Shown: piece by piece, positions 33,250-43,194 of the stretch
How the letters are laid out: every line of letters starts with the position of its first letter
Position numbering within the stretch: the stretch's first letter is position 1
NCBI GenBank assembly: GCA_020796225.1
Contig: CM036754.1
Coordinates: 15,263,367 to 15,327,366 of the forward strand
Origin: Arion vulgaris
Lineage: Eukaryota; Mollusca; Gastropoda; Stylommatophora; Arionidae
Length of the DNA: 64,000 nucleotides
Direction of reading: 5' to 3'
Notes under the pieces: model-generated
Told to the model about the DNA's origin: nothing
The model's database searches: none
What the model saw: only the letters and a program-made list of their open reading frames with translations
Translations under genes and position numbers: made by a program

Positions 33250-33460
33250 TAGTTTAGACGTTTAGTCAAGATATTGTAGAACTGTTAGACTAGTGATCCG
33301 GATTCAATTATTTCCCAACCGTAACGGTTCTCAAGTCGATCCAGCCTCTATTAGGTACCAGGAAAAGCACTGGGAAGTAAAGGCGGCCGGCGGGATGTTG
33401 ACCATATCAGCCATCGTGTACCGACAGTCATACCGGTAAAATACCGGTCTAACCCCGTGC
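33250..33460 (+). mobile_element. Possible gastropod-type SINE (family 5)
   Basis: GTTTAGTCAAGATATTGTAG, GTGATCCGGATTCAA (B-box-like) and AAGGCGGCCGGCGGGATG, TGACCATATCAGCCAT follow each other. I associate the AAGGCGGCCGG..-type block with repeats common in gastropod genomes; this is recollection, not a search. The head resembles the short tandem repeat at 42.3 kb. Confidence 0.4.
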
Positions 33461-33834
33461 GTGCGTGTGTACATAGACATGTGTACATAATATGTCAACA
33501 AAATGTTTCACCACCTTACGAATTACAGCAGAGACTATCGTCGGTGGTAGCTACTATCGTCCTGAGAAAGAAAGAGAGAGAAGCGCACGCAATTATTCAC
33601 CGAGAGTGCAATAAGGAAGATCGTAATAAAACGTCAATCAATTCGTTGGCGGAAGATGGAAGCGTCGACAGAGAAAAAGAAGCTAGTACAGAGGGCAAAT
33701 GCTGTCACACAAACTAACGCCACTGCTAAGACAATACAATATTTTCTCAGCTAAACAATATATGTTTAAAAAAGCATCTTCATTCCGACTTTATACTATC
33801 AGCGCCAAACATGAACAATAATTACATCATAAAC

Positions 33835-34194
33835 AGAGAAAATTACAACATATGAAATGCATTGTCCACAGAAGGTCACTAACAACACATGAAAGAGGCA
33901 GTCACAAACACCAGCATCAGAGAAAACATGGGAACACGATTCTGCTTGAATTACACAGAAAAACAAAGAATGAAATTGTTTGGCCATCTAGTAAGAATGC
34001 AGCAAGACCACACTGTCTATAAAACCTCCTACAGCAGAATGCCAGGCGATGGACAGGGAAAGCCAAGAAAGCAAGGGATATATCATAACAAAAGATACAG
34101 AAATCCATCACCCAAGACATACTAGAAGCGGAAAACAAAAACAAAGACAATTCTACACACCAGTATCAACGTGACGACAATAGATAGAATCGAC
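33835..34194 (+). mobile_element. LINE-B C-terminus and 3' end
   Basis: It is related to LINE-A (MKLFGHLVRMQQDHT, a weak GKPRK box) but with a different 3' end: GACGACAATAGATAGAATCG instead of a GAAGAA tail. The sister copy is at 52600-52960 and is part of the same segmental duplication. Confidence 0.7.
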
Positions 34195-34196
34195 TA

Positions 34197-36186
34197 TAGA
34201 GCGTTTCAAAATGATTTTCCGCGGGAAAATTTAATATCTCTGCAACCGCTTGACCGTAATTGTTGTAACTTTGCATATGATCTAATGATCGTACTGTCCC
34301 GAGGTTGATATTTTTTACTCAATAACAAACGTATGGTTTAAAATTTTCTTTATGTAAAGTATATAAAGTGACCATCTCCTTAGCCAACCATATAATGAGA
34401 AGTATTACCCTTCATATTTGTGAGATGTTGCAAGTTCCACGACTTGCACGTTTTTTCACATGGTTTTCCCGATTTTAATCGCTTTATCGCACTTTAAAAA
34501 ATGTATAATGATCCTTCCGGTGTGTTTAGTTACAATTTACCGTTTGTGTTTTCAGAGCATAGGTGTATTACAAAACGTTTAGTATTCTAGATTTGTTTTA
34601 CAATGGGTATGAAAATCAAGTTTTTTACACTGCATACAGTGGCTGTGAAAATGTATAAATATTTTATCAGAGAATCTAATCGGGGAAAACTGTATCGGAG
34701 TATATAAAATCCTGAACAGAAAACTATGCATGCTTTGGGCTTAAGTAAAGATATCTACATAAATTACTCAATGTTAATGGAGCTGTCAGTACAGTCAATA
34801 CAATGACTCAAGGCAGAAAGAAAGTAGTAGACAATTTTGACAGGGATGTGATTAGAAGAGAAATTGGCAGAATGTTCGATTCCAAAGAAACTGTGACACT
34901 AAGAAAGCTGAAGATTAGGTTAAGAATACACAATGACATTGATGTATCGAAATCAACGTTATGGAGAACTGTTAGAAGCATCGGCTTTACTTTTAGGAAG
35001 TACGCTAATGGGAGAAATGTCATCTGCGAGAAGACGTCTGAGAAGTAAATATTTACGTGAAGTACGGGAAATGCGTAATCAAGGTTACGATATTGTGTAT
35101 GTGGATGAAACCTGGATCAATGCTCACCACACTAATGAAAAGGAGTGGCAGTTATCCGATGGAACAATTAAACGATATGTACCTAGTGGAAAAGGACAAC
35201 GTCTGATAATGGCACATGCAGGCAGCAGACAAAATGGGCTGGTTAAAGATGTTGAACTTATTTTCACTTCCAATTATACGGACAACAGGGACTATCATAC
35301 CGAGATGAACGGTAACATATTTAGAGATTGGATTGAACATACTCTTCTTCCGTCCCTAGACAGACCATCATGTGTGATAATGGACAACGCATCATACCAC
35401 AACACTGTGTCAGAAGAAGACAAAATCCCGACATCTTCGAGTACAAAAGATGCTATAAAACTTTGGCTCAGAAAGGAGAACATTCCATTTAACGAGGGGT
35501 TTTGAAGCCTGAATTACTATCTATTGTTAAAACATCACAGAAGACCAGGGTATTCCAAACAGACAAGTTGATTCAACAGCATGGTCATGTGTGTTTGAGA
35601 CTACCACCTTATCATTCACATTTAAACCCAATTGAACTCATTTAGGCCAAAGTTAAAGGACTGGTAGCAGCAGAAAATAAAACTTTCAAGCTAAGCAACA
35701 TGAAAGAACTAACATATGCCGCCCTGTCGAAGATAGACAGAGATTATTGGTGTAAATGCGAAGACCATGTCTTAAAGGAGGAAAATGACTACTGGGACAA
35801 AGATGGACTGTCGTTCGTTCAGCCAAGAATAGTCATCAATATGTTAGACTCATCGGACTCAGAATAAGTGAGTAAACACTTTATATGATTTATATAATAT
35901 GAGTTATCTCACCCTCCAAAATTCGAATTGTATATACGCCTATGCCGAAAATATGTGATTTTTTAAATTTACGTTAAATTTTCTTCCAGCACCAAATAAT
36001 TACTAGGTTTGAAAAGATCAAAGGAATTCGCCGTTGCAAGAAAAGTACACTACCTGCAACATTGAATTTTAGAAAATCGTTGGGATATCGGAAATACAAC
36101 ACCACATGCAAAAATCACGTTCATCCATGCAATGAATATGGAGATATTTGAGGTCAATCGTTGACCAAACGTTTTGAAACTCACTA
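34197..36186 (+). mobile_element. IS630/Tc1/mariner-type transposon, DD~82E (Sailor-like), TA target
   Basis: The element is bounded by TA at 34195-34196 and 36187-36188. The ends are TAGAGCGTTTCAAAA and, inverted, TAGTGAGTTTCAAAA. The duplicated locus at 52951-52965 reads CGACTAACATG, exactly the empty site with one TA. The internal gene (34803-35866) is a broken transposase. Length is 1,990 bp. A spacing of ~82 residues between the second Asp and the Glu is the mark of the Sailor (DD82E) group described as a branch of the IS630/Tc1/mariner assemblage; assignment is from that spacing only. Confidence 0.88.
34803..35866 (+). pseudogene. Transposase, DD~82E type, inactivated
   Basis: It starts at ATG 34803 (MTQGRKKVVDNFDRDVI) with an N-terminal helix-turn-helix-like region (SKETVTLRKLKIRL, DVSKSTLWRTVRSIG). 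The catalytic part has DIVYVDETWIN (first Asp), SCVIMDNASYHNT (second Asp) and PPYHSHLNPIE (Glu). Counting residues between the second Asp and the Glu gives 82-83, depending on how the frame break is resolved. There are two frame changes (about 35030 and 35495), and TAG replaces the Trp expected right after NPIELI (35642). The C-terminus DSSDSE ends at TAA 35864-35866. It cannot make an active enzyme as written. Three separate lesions suggest real decay more than consensus error. Confidence 0.85.
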
Positions 36187-36199
36187 TAACATGTAAACT

Positions 36200-37198
36200 T
36201 CACAGACAGAAAAGTTCTTTCAATGATCGTCTGAACTTGTTATTAAAATAATAATACACAAAAATATTGACTGAAGCATTAGCTGTTTGAAGGATGAAAA
36301 TGAAACAGAGTAAAAGCGAAGTTGCTTGCTTCAAATTACCAGCAATGGTGTATTCATGAAGTATTGACAAAGCTGCAAGTCGAAGAGAATTGCAAACAAA
36401 ACAAAGAATAGCCAAGCTTAATACAACTTTTTTAACCTTTATATTGGTACTGGAAGGTTTACCAATATATTTTGGGATGTTGTCTTTACAAATATCATGA
36501 ACCTTGTACGATGGTAATTGATTAGAAACTAATCTTAATGACTGTTTGCGTTGAGTAACTGCGTTTTGTAGCTGTGAAGAGCGTTGAAGATCAAGTGTCA
36601 TAAAGTAGGTACTTATGAGAACCACAAGCAAACACAATGGCTCAACTGTATATGTGGCAATGACTTTAACCAAAGTTTCCACTACATGTCTATTTGATGT
36701 AAATATTAAAACTGTTTTGGTTATATTCTTTTGAAAGTTGTAAAGCCGGATTAGTTTGGAAGAGGTGAAATCTGGTATTGCAGTGAAAAGAACAATGATA
36801 TACAAAAGAACAATCATGATTACTGCTCTTTTAAAAGTGAAAAAATCTTTAAATTTTAATGGCCAAGATACACATAGACATCTTTCCAGTGCAACTAACG
36901 CTGTAGTTAATGTTGAAGAATGGTAAAACATACCGCATGTACGAGCAAGAATATAATAGATTGAAGGGGAATCAAATTCTGAATTATCAATAAACTTTGT
37001 ACATTCACCTATAAATGAGCCAATAACAAATGTCAAGTCGCTTGCTGCCAAAGAAACAAGACATATACCTATACAGTCATTGACCCCTATTTTAACAAAA
37101 ACACAAATATTAAGGATGTTTGCTACCATCCCAAAACATGCAGTAGCGATTACGACGGCAGGTTGTACATAAAGGGTGATAAAGAATACAACTGACAT
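36200..37198 (-). CDS. Chemoreceptor-like class A GPCR (receptor A)
   Basis: The single frame of 332 codons from ATG at 37196-37198 has seven hydrophobic segments (about residues 12-37, 43-65, 85-110, 124-142, 176-201, 256-281, 291-318). Family marks are GMVANILN in TM1 (GN motif), LAASDL in TM2, ERC in place of DRY after TM3 with CVSWPLKFK, and NIFVYYYFNN in place of NPxxY. An N-glycosylation sequon NIT is in extracellular loop 2. This layout fits the lineage-expanded peptide/chemosensory-type receptors of gastropods, acting at the plasma membrane; the ligand is unknown. A longer start at 37225 would use TTG, so I prefer ATG. The paralogue A' shows that the ancestral N-terminus (with NNFTLFNYHT) lies upstream in another frame, separated here by a one-base loss near 37215, so even this copy may be damaged at its N-terminus. 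No intron is visible. Confidence 0.85.
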   Translation of the reverse strand: MSVVFFITLYVQPAVVIATACFGMVANILNICVFVKIGVNDCIGICLVSLAASDLTFVIGSFIGECTKFIDNSEFDSPSIYYILARTCGMFYHSSTLTTALVALERCLCVSWPLKFKDFFTFKRAVIMIVLLYIIVLFTAIPDFTSSKLIRLYNFQKNITKTVLIFTSNRHVVETLVKVIATYTVEPLCLLVVLISTYFMTLDLQRSSQLQNAVTQRKQSLRLVSNQLPSYKVHDICKDNIPKYIGKPSSTNIKVKKVVLSLAILCFVCNSLRLAALSILHEYTIAGNLKQATSLLLCFIFILQTANASVNIFVYYYFNNKFRRSLKELFCL

Positions 37199-37264
37199 GC
37201 TTATGATCACGAAAATATCCAACAAATATTTTTGGGAATATCTAATGTTGCAGTGTGATAGTTA

Positions 37265-38090
37265 AACAGGGTAAAATTATTAACACAAACCCATTCAGTT
37301 TTTTTCTTCTTTAAGAGAGAATTACATTAGCATAGAGAATACATGATTATTTTTGTTTCTGTTGTAAATACTTCACGATATCAATGACAAATATGAATAA
37401 ATGTCAAGTTTATAGAAATGACAGTGTCTGCGCCGAAGCACGCTTACACTTACCCAATGACAACAGTCATTGAAATGTGGCATGTGCAGAAATGCATTTA
37501 TGTCCAGAAACTCCTGATATGTTTATGTAATTAGTTTTCATAACTCCAGACATGAATCACATATGAAGGTCTCTTCCAACATATAGGCAAAGTTATTTGT
37601 ATGCTTGTAGTTTCTGCAGCTTGATGAATATTTACAATGCTTCTGCGTTGGCTATTTTCACCTCTTGTTGACCCTTCTGTGTGGCCTGTATGTGGCTTGG
37701 AGCGAAGATCATGGGTACGTTGTGTTGCTAGTGTACATTGTTAACCAAACAGTTGAGATATTTGCAATTTTCTGCCCAGCACGTCCCTGTATTGATAATT
37801 AGAATGAATAGTTTGAACTCAATGAATATGTCTGTAATACATGATAGCCGTCCATCGCAAGCGATGATGACAACAATCTCAGACGTGTGCTGTTGCACCT
37901 CTCTAGTGTGTGCGGAGGTGACTGTAGAGTCCAATCCTAGAACAGAATCCCGACCACAGGTGGGGCATACATAGGGTAACTACATCTAGCTTCAATTGAT
38001 AATAAATAATTTACATGAACTTATCCTCAGTGGATAATAAATCGATTACTCTGTACTTGTCTCCACTGGGGGATAAGTAATTTACCTGTA
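37265..38090. other. Duplicated 5' flank of receptor A; no gene
   Basis: It is alignable with 54005-54720 (for example GACAGTGTCTG, GAAGCACGCTTACA, and AGGCAAA.TA.TTTGTATGC). It may include the A promoter and any 5' exon. No TATA box or start can be assigned. Confidence 0.5.
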
Positions 38091-38094
38091 GTTA

Positions 38095-38385
38095 TATTAA
38101 CTGGTCAACCACTAGTAACAACTGTTATAATAAAGAGAAGATGGAGATATGTTGGGCATACCATGAGAACTAATGATCAAAGAATAAAAAAAGCAGGCAT
38201 TGAAGTGGGAAGCAACGTGTTCAAGAAAGAAAGGACATCATCAGGAGACCCTGAAATAAAGTTTACAGAGAGAGAAGCAAGAAATATTGGATTCAGTTCC
38301 ATAGAAAAGATTGAGAGTTGTCCAGGTAGAGCGGTGTGGAAAAATTACTTGCAGATCCTATGTAATGTAATATATATACACATTT
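38095..38385 (+). mobile_element. LINE-C C-terminal fragment
   Basis: GTAACAACTGTTATAATAAA, GAAGATGGAGATATGTTGG, GATTCAGTTCCATAG, GTAGAGCGGTGTGGAAAAAT align with 10800-11060. Several frame breaks are present. Confidence 0.75.
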
Positions 38386-38587
38386 ACACACTGGGTAATA
38401 CATGAACATGCGAGTGTTCACGGTGATGATACAGCAAACAGGCTGTTATGAAAGAAGATGTAGTCGGGATGTTGAAGATAAATAAATGTGATGTACATTG
38501 GTGTATCAGGAACAACCCGTTGAATGAACTGACTATCTATATAGAATTTGAGTAAATTCGGAATCAAGCGTTTCCCTAGTAAGACTC

Positions 38588-38844
38588 GCCCGAGTAGTTA
38601 CCGGGGCCAAAATTTGGGGTGTACAGAATAGAACCACTGTTACCTGCCACGCATGTCGTAAGAGGTGACAAAGGAGGTTTGGATGAAATCGGATGCACGT
38701 GTCCTAAACGTGTAGAAGTCTATGGGTTTAGGGGTCTACCAAACCAATGTTCAACGTATACACGTTCTTGACAAAGATCAAACATATCACAAAGAGTGAT
38801 TATAATTGGTCGTAAAGAACGAACGCAAAGAAGAAGAAGAAGAT
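38588..38844 (+). mobile_element. SINE-4 family, full copy with target-site duplication
   Basis: It is bounded by TAGTAAGACT at 38578-38587 and 38845-38854. Order: CGCCCGAGTAGTTACCGGGG, ATAGAACCACTGTTACCTGC, ATGTCGTAAGAGGTGAC, TATGGGTTTAGGGGTC, ATACACGTTCTTGACAAAG, GGTCGTAAAGAACGAACG and a GAA-rich tail. It provides the uninterrupted reference for the nested copy at 49 kb. Confidence 0.8.
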
Positions 38845-38854
38845 TAGTAAGACT

Positions 38855-39274
38855 TGACATAAGAGAGAAGAATTAGGAATGTGTTTAACCAGAGCCAAGT
38901 ATAAACTTATGAGCCTTCGGACTCGGGTAAGAATTATGGGAAATCAGACCCAACTACACCACGTGACCTCGCATTCCAGTATTAGTGTATATAGACGAAT
39001 TCATTTTAAAATCAACACAAAATGTTAACTCGAAGTTATATTATGCAATAAGTTAAGTTTAACAATAAATAATATCAATATTATTAATATTTTTCACCAA
39101 TAAATAACCATAGACTCACATAATTGAGTAAAATTGCAAAAAGCTTGCAGTGTTCTATCAAATATCTATATTTTCCGGCCCCTTTTCTGATCTAGGTCAG
39201 GGAACCCCAGTCAGTTGTCTGGCCTAGTTATCTAGAGTTGGCTGTGGTTTAACTTGCGAAGTGAGACATGAATA
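38855..39274. other. Intergenic, no feature seen
   Basis: AT-rich; no frame or repeat recognised. Confidence 0.5.
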
Positions 39275-39505
39275 CTATTTTAACGGGGCGTATCTGACGA
39301 AGTGATTAAAATGTTTGCCTGACGTTCTGAAGGTTGTAGATTCGAATCGATCCGGACCGAGTCACAAGTAGAATTCTTTCCAGAGAGCTCTAGGATTGTT
39401 GCTGGAGCTACGGAATTCATGCTTTGTGAAACACTCTGGGCAGGTGGCGTACCATTTGGGGAAACCCGGTGCAATGGAGTAAATCCTTCGACATTAGACT
39501 CTTTA
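39275..39505 (+). mobile_element. SINE-2 family, copy 3
   Basis: TCTGACGAAGTGATTAAAAT, GTAGATTCGAATCG (B box), AGAGCTCTAGGATTGTTGC, GGAGCTACGGAATTCATGC and TTTGGGGAAACCCGGTGCAAT occur in family order. Confidence 0.75.
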
Positions 39506-40440
39506 TTAACAGGCATACTTTTTAACACACGGTAGAGGCAGGGATAGGACGACACAATTTAAATCAGCGATCCGGCGCCGACTAGTTCTATATCATCCAT
39601 CTCCGCGTCGTGTCCCTTGAAACAGTTCGAGCAGTCTCAGTCTGACAAAGCAAGTAGGGATCGAAGAAGAATGCTACACAAGCGCTGCGGTGAAGAATTA
39701 TATGAATCTAACTCATGTTGGAATTTCAAGGATAGAATGCTGAATTACCACCGTCTAGCGTTATCGGTTCACTAGGTGGGGGTCAAAGGCGAATGGGGAC
39801 ACCGACGTGTCAGAGTTAGTGAGCTGGCACTAATTAAGATCCTACCCCACCTCCACATGGTGACCCTGATAACAGACATTGGTTCTTGTCTGGCTAAGTG
39901 AGTAGGGATCGAGAGAGAGCTACTCTGGTATAGGTAAAGATGCAGACGTAGTTACGCTGGATGGGATGCTCGTCTCTAATGCTAATGCTCGTTACTACTA
40001 ATGCTCGTCTCTCCCGGTCGATGGAAAACGCTGGATGGATAAATCCCCATCGTCCGGGAGAGGCGAGCATTAATAGTCACTCTGGGAGTTCGCTCGTCTG
40101 TGTTGCGGGCGGATCCCATCAAGCATGACTACCTTTGCATCTCTATAGAGCCCCAATTGGTACTGAACGTTGTGACGTAAAAGTGCGTTCTTGGCAAAGG
40201 CTGTGTATATATCACAATTAGAATGATAAACATGACCGAAAAGAACGACAAGAGCGAAGAGAGGGAGAGAGAGAGAGAGAGAGAAGAAGAGCAGGTTACT
40301 AGGTAACGTTGAAACGTTGCTGTTTATCGTCACTGTTTTGTATTTTTAAAACTATAGTACTTGTTTGTACGTGTTTCACTATTTACCAAGTTTTACGCAG
40401 TTCCCTATTTCGATTTTACTAGGTAACGTGATTCCGGTAG
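39506..40440. other. Intergenic, relatively GC-rich, with a hairpin and (GA)n
   Basis: This is the least AT-rich non-coding stretch in this part of the window. It holds the 31-bp imperfect inverted repeat (listed separately) and (GA)n at about 40259-40284. No gene is supported. Confidence 0.5.
39994..40077. repeat. Imperfect 31-bp inverted repeat (28/31), 22-nt loop
   Basis: Arms 39994-40024 and 40047-40077, with core CTCTCCCGGTCGATGG against CCATCGTCCGGGAGAG, have three mismatches. No element type was recognised. Confidence 0.85.
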
Positions 40441-40446
40441 ATCTTT

Positions 40447-41190
40447 TCAGCATAAGAAAGAAAATTGGGACAGTGCCTTGCTTAAATTACACTGAGAAAC
40501 AAAGAATTAAGTAATTTGGTCACTTAATAAGGAAGCAACCAAACTCCAATGCATACAGTCTTCTGCAACAGAACATAAGACCGACAAACTATCTAAAGAA
40601 GGCGGGCGACTACCTCAAACTGATCTCGAGGTCAGTTATGAGAAAGCCAGAACAACCATCGGCTGGCACTACAGAGACAAATGGACAAAAGATCATCCTC
40701 ACCACAACAACAGCGACGGATACTATGGTCTGTCTCGTAGTGAACAAGTTGCCATACTTCGCCTCCGTACCGGCCACAACAAACTTCGCGCCCATATGTT
40801 TCACAAATTTAAAATTGGCACAACTAGCCTGTGCCCCTGCAAAAAGACGGACATGACGGCAGAACACGTTCTGCAAGATTGTCAACTGATAGCAGGTATA
40901 AGAAAAGAAACCTGACCCCAAAACACAGAGCTTTTCGAGAAGCTGTACGGAGGAACGGAGTCCCTTAAAAACACGGTAAAATTCATGAAAAAGTTCGTTT
41001 ATCAGTCTATGCCGGGATCTCGAGAGAGAGAGAGAGAGAGAGAACATAAGGGAAAAACACTGAGATGGCATAGCAGAACCCTGTCCAAAAGCAAAAATAA
41101 CTATGACTCAAGCCACTAGATCAGACAAGACAAAACAGGAAACCACGACACTGGGCAACAACCCGGCAGCAGTGTGACGATAAGAGAAAG
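40447..41190 (+). mobile_element. LINE-A copy interrupted by a nested LINE
   Basis: The 5' part is 40447-40579 (CAGCATAAGAAAGAAAATTG to CAACAGAACATAAG) and the 3' part is 41041-41190 (AGAACCCTGTCC, CGACACTGGGCAACAACCCG, CAGCAGTGTGACGATAAG). The intervening 461 bases are a separate insertion. Confidence 0.8.
40580..41040 (+). mobile_element. Nested LINE-E 3' end, (GA)n tail, 10-bp TSD
   Basis: It is flanked by AGAACATAAG at 40570-40579 and 41041-41050. One frame reads ARTTIGWHYRDKW, GYYGLSRSEQVAILRLRTG, LCPCKKTDMTAEHVLQDC and FEKLYGGTESLKNTV, the R-S-E-Q-V...R-L-R-T-G-H...C-x-C...A-E-H-V-L-x-x-C C-terminal zinc-binding region typical of a different LINE lineage. It has one stop (TGA) and otherwise an open frame; it ends in (GA)n. 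Confidence 0.8.
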
Positions 41191-42292
41191 AAGAATATAT
41201 TCCTATATTTATATCCATGTTTCTGCCAACACACACACACACAAATGTACACACACACAAACAAATACACATACACACACACACACACAGACATTCACTC
41301 CCTCAAGTACACATACATACATATATGCACGCACACATGCACATACACACATTTATATAAATATTAGACAGAGAGCAATAATTAGTTCATCAGATGAATA
41401 TGTGACAAGAAAAAAATGAAGAAACCTTAAGAACGGCGATTGCGAATGCAGAAGAACTAATTATTCTTCTTCAGAAGAAGAACTAATTATAGATCACGAA
41501 TCGTTTAGATGAGCTGTGATAACATCGAGTTCTACAAAGGATATGATCACAGAAAGAGATGTAATTTTAAAATAAACATCGTGTCTCTAGTAATTTCAAA
41601 ATCAATAAGCATTGACAAAAAAACCTGTGATCTTTGTCTCCCAATTGAAAACTTTACATTACGTTACTGGTAACTGCAAACACTATCAACTAAATATATC
41701 GATAAGGAAGTAATTTATGAGTAGCATTTAAACATGAAAAGTTCTCCACTTTTACCTGCAAACAGTATTCTGTTTTAAAAAAAAAAAAACAAAAAAGAAG
41801 AAAAAGGCAAAAAAAAAAAAGAGTTAGAAATACTGCTTTGGTATTCTTTTTTTATTTTTAGATTATACATTTTATACACGATCAATTGACCATAGAGTGT
41901 GTGCAATGCAGAACCGATTTACTACATTCCTTATTATTTTGAAGTTAAACTGAGTTCATTTATGGAACTCGGCAAGTCTAAACAACTAAGTACATAACTC
42001 AAGTATGATTATACCATCCTATTCTGAGACTACAATTAATAGCAAGTTTCCTTATCCATTCCATAACATTTGTCGTTGTTTTATACTGAAACATACAATT
42101 ATAATTTTAAAAAACAACAACTAACCTTTCATCTAATATTTACACCTTTAGTGAGAGTGTACATGTTATCTCTGTTGCTGTAATGTTGAAGTAATTTGTT
42201 ACTTATCATCTTCGTCTTGTTTACCCCAGTAAGTAATAATATTTTGAGTGCTATCATTTGTATTGCACTTCCTTGCTATGTAATTTAGATAG
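41191..42292. other. Intergenic, (CA)n-rich then AT-rich
   Basis: CA/CACA tracts lie at about 41229-41360; an A-rich run is near 41778-41820. No gene or mobile element was recognised. Confidence 0.5.
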
Positions 42293-42490
42293 AAATGTTT
42301 AGTCAAGAAATCGTAGGGCTGATTCTAGTCTAGGCATCAACATGTTTAGTCAAGAAATCGTAGGGCTGACTCTCTTTGAGTTAGGCATCAACATGTTTGA
42401 GTCTACTGCTTTCCAGCATGTATTTAGATTAAATGTTTGCTCAGAAATGTTTAGTCTACTGCTCAACATGTTTAGTCTACTGCTCAACAT
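42293..42490 (+). repeat. Short tandem duplications, possibly from SINE-5 head
   Basis: ATGTTTAGTCAAGAAATCGT, AGGGCTGA, GGCATCAAC occurs twice, then TGTTTAGTCTACTGCTCAAC twice. GTTTAGTCAAGA(T/A)AT(T/C)GTAG also starts the putative SINE at 33250. Confidence 0.55.
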
Positions 42491-42600
42491 AGTTATCTCT
42501 AACGACCAACTGTACCCCATGACCCATTGTGCCCCGTCTCCCTACTCCTGAAAACATGCCAGAACTGATTCTAGTCAAAGCAGAAAATATTCTATCTATC

Positions 42601-42810
42601 TTATATCCTCTTCGTACTCATCTTGACACATACGGTTTTCACAAGAGGTTTCCATTGTTGCCGTTTTGCCGCCTTTAAACTAATTGTTTCCCGTGCTCGG
42701 TCGCAATATTTCAACTGTTTTTCCACAATTCGTCTCCTTTTGACTTGGACGTCCATACCTTCTTTTCCCATCCTCTGTCCATCGGAGATCCCCCCGGACA
42801 AAAAGACCAA
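42601..42810 (-). mobile_element. LINE C-terminal fragment
   Basis: The minus strand reads GQRMGKEGMDVQVKRRRIV, EKQLKYCDRARETISLK and AAKRQQWKPLVKTVC, an A-x-x-R-x-x-W-x-x-L-V LINE tail. The call is low to moderate because upstream motifs are degraded. Confidence 0.4.
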
Positions 42811-43194
42811 TGTTTCTACTGGCTATAGGACAAATATGTTCATCATCCAACCTTTCTATCTTCGTCTTTTAATGATATCCTCCTACACAATGTACATTAT
42901 TTCGTTTTAAAATTTAAATTCATTTTTGCTTCATTTACATTTGACCTGAAAATTTGCAGGAGTTTTCTTAAACATTTATTTTGAAATGCCTCTAACTTAT
43001 GTATGCTGTTGTGGGTCCTTTATCAGCAATCACTATGTATAATAATACTCACGTGACACTGCTTTATATTTTTACTTTTTTTCCTTCAAAATTTAGCCTT
43101 TCTCTCCAGATTTTGTTGAGCATGGTGACTTGCTTTCTTTAATTTTCCAATTATGACCTTATCAGAATCACACTGTTTTAGTTTATTTAGTGCA

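Larger units (their letters stand above)
33500..37950. repeat. Segmental duplication, copy I of the A block
   Basis: This region matches 50630-54720 in order and orientation: a non-coding lead (33500-33825), LINE-B (33835-34194), receptor A on the minus strand, and its 5' flank to beyond 37900. Copy I alone has the Tc1/mariner element; copy II alone has about 1.6 kb of tandem repeats (50948-52590). Confidence 0.85.

Noticed and set aside
33457..33717. 86-codon open frame with charged composition
   Set aside because: The duplicated counterpart at 50630-50850 is not open in the same frame, so there is no sign of protein-level conservation.
35152..35483. Minus-strand open frames inside the transposase
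   Set aside because: Shadows of the transposase coding frame; no independent features.
37199..37225. Nine extra N-terminal residues for receptor A starting at a TTG
   Set aside because: Non-ATG starts are not expected here; the paralogue shows that the true upstream sequence is in another frame.
41174..41419. Thr/His-rich open frame of 81 codons
   Set aside because: It is a translated CA-repeat tract following the LINE-A 3' end.
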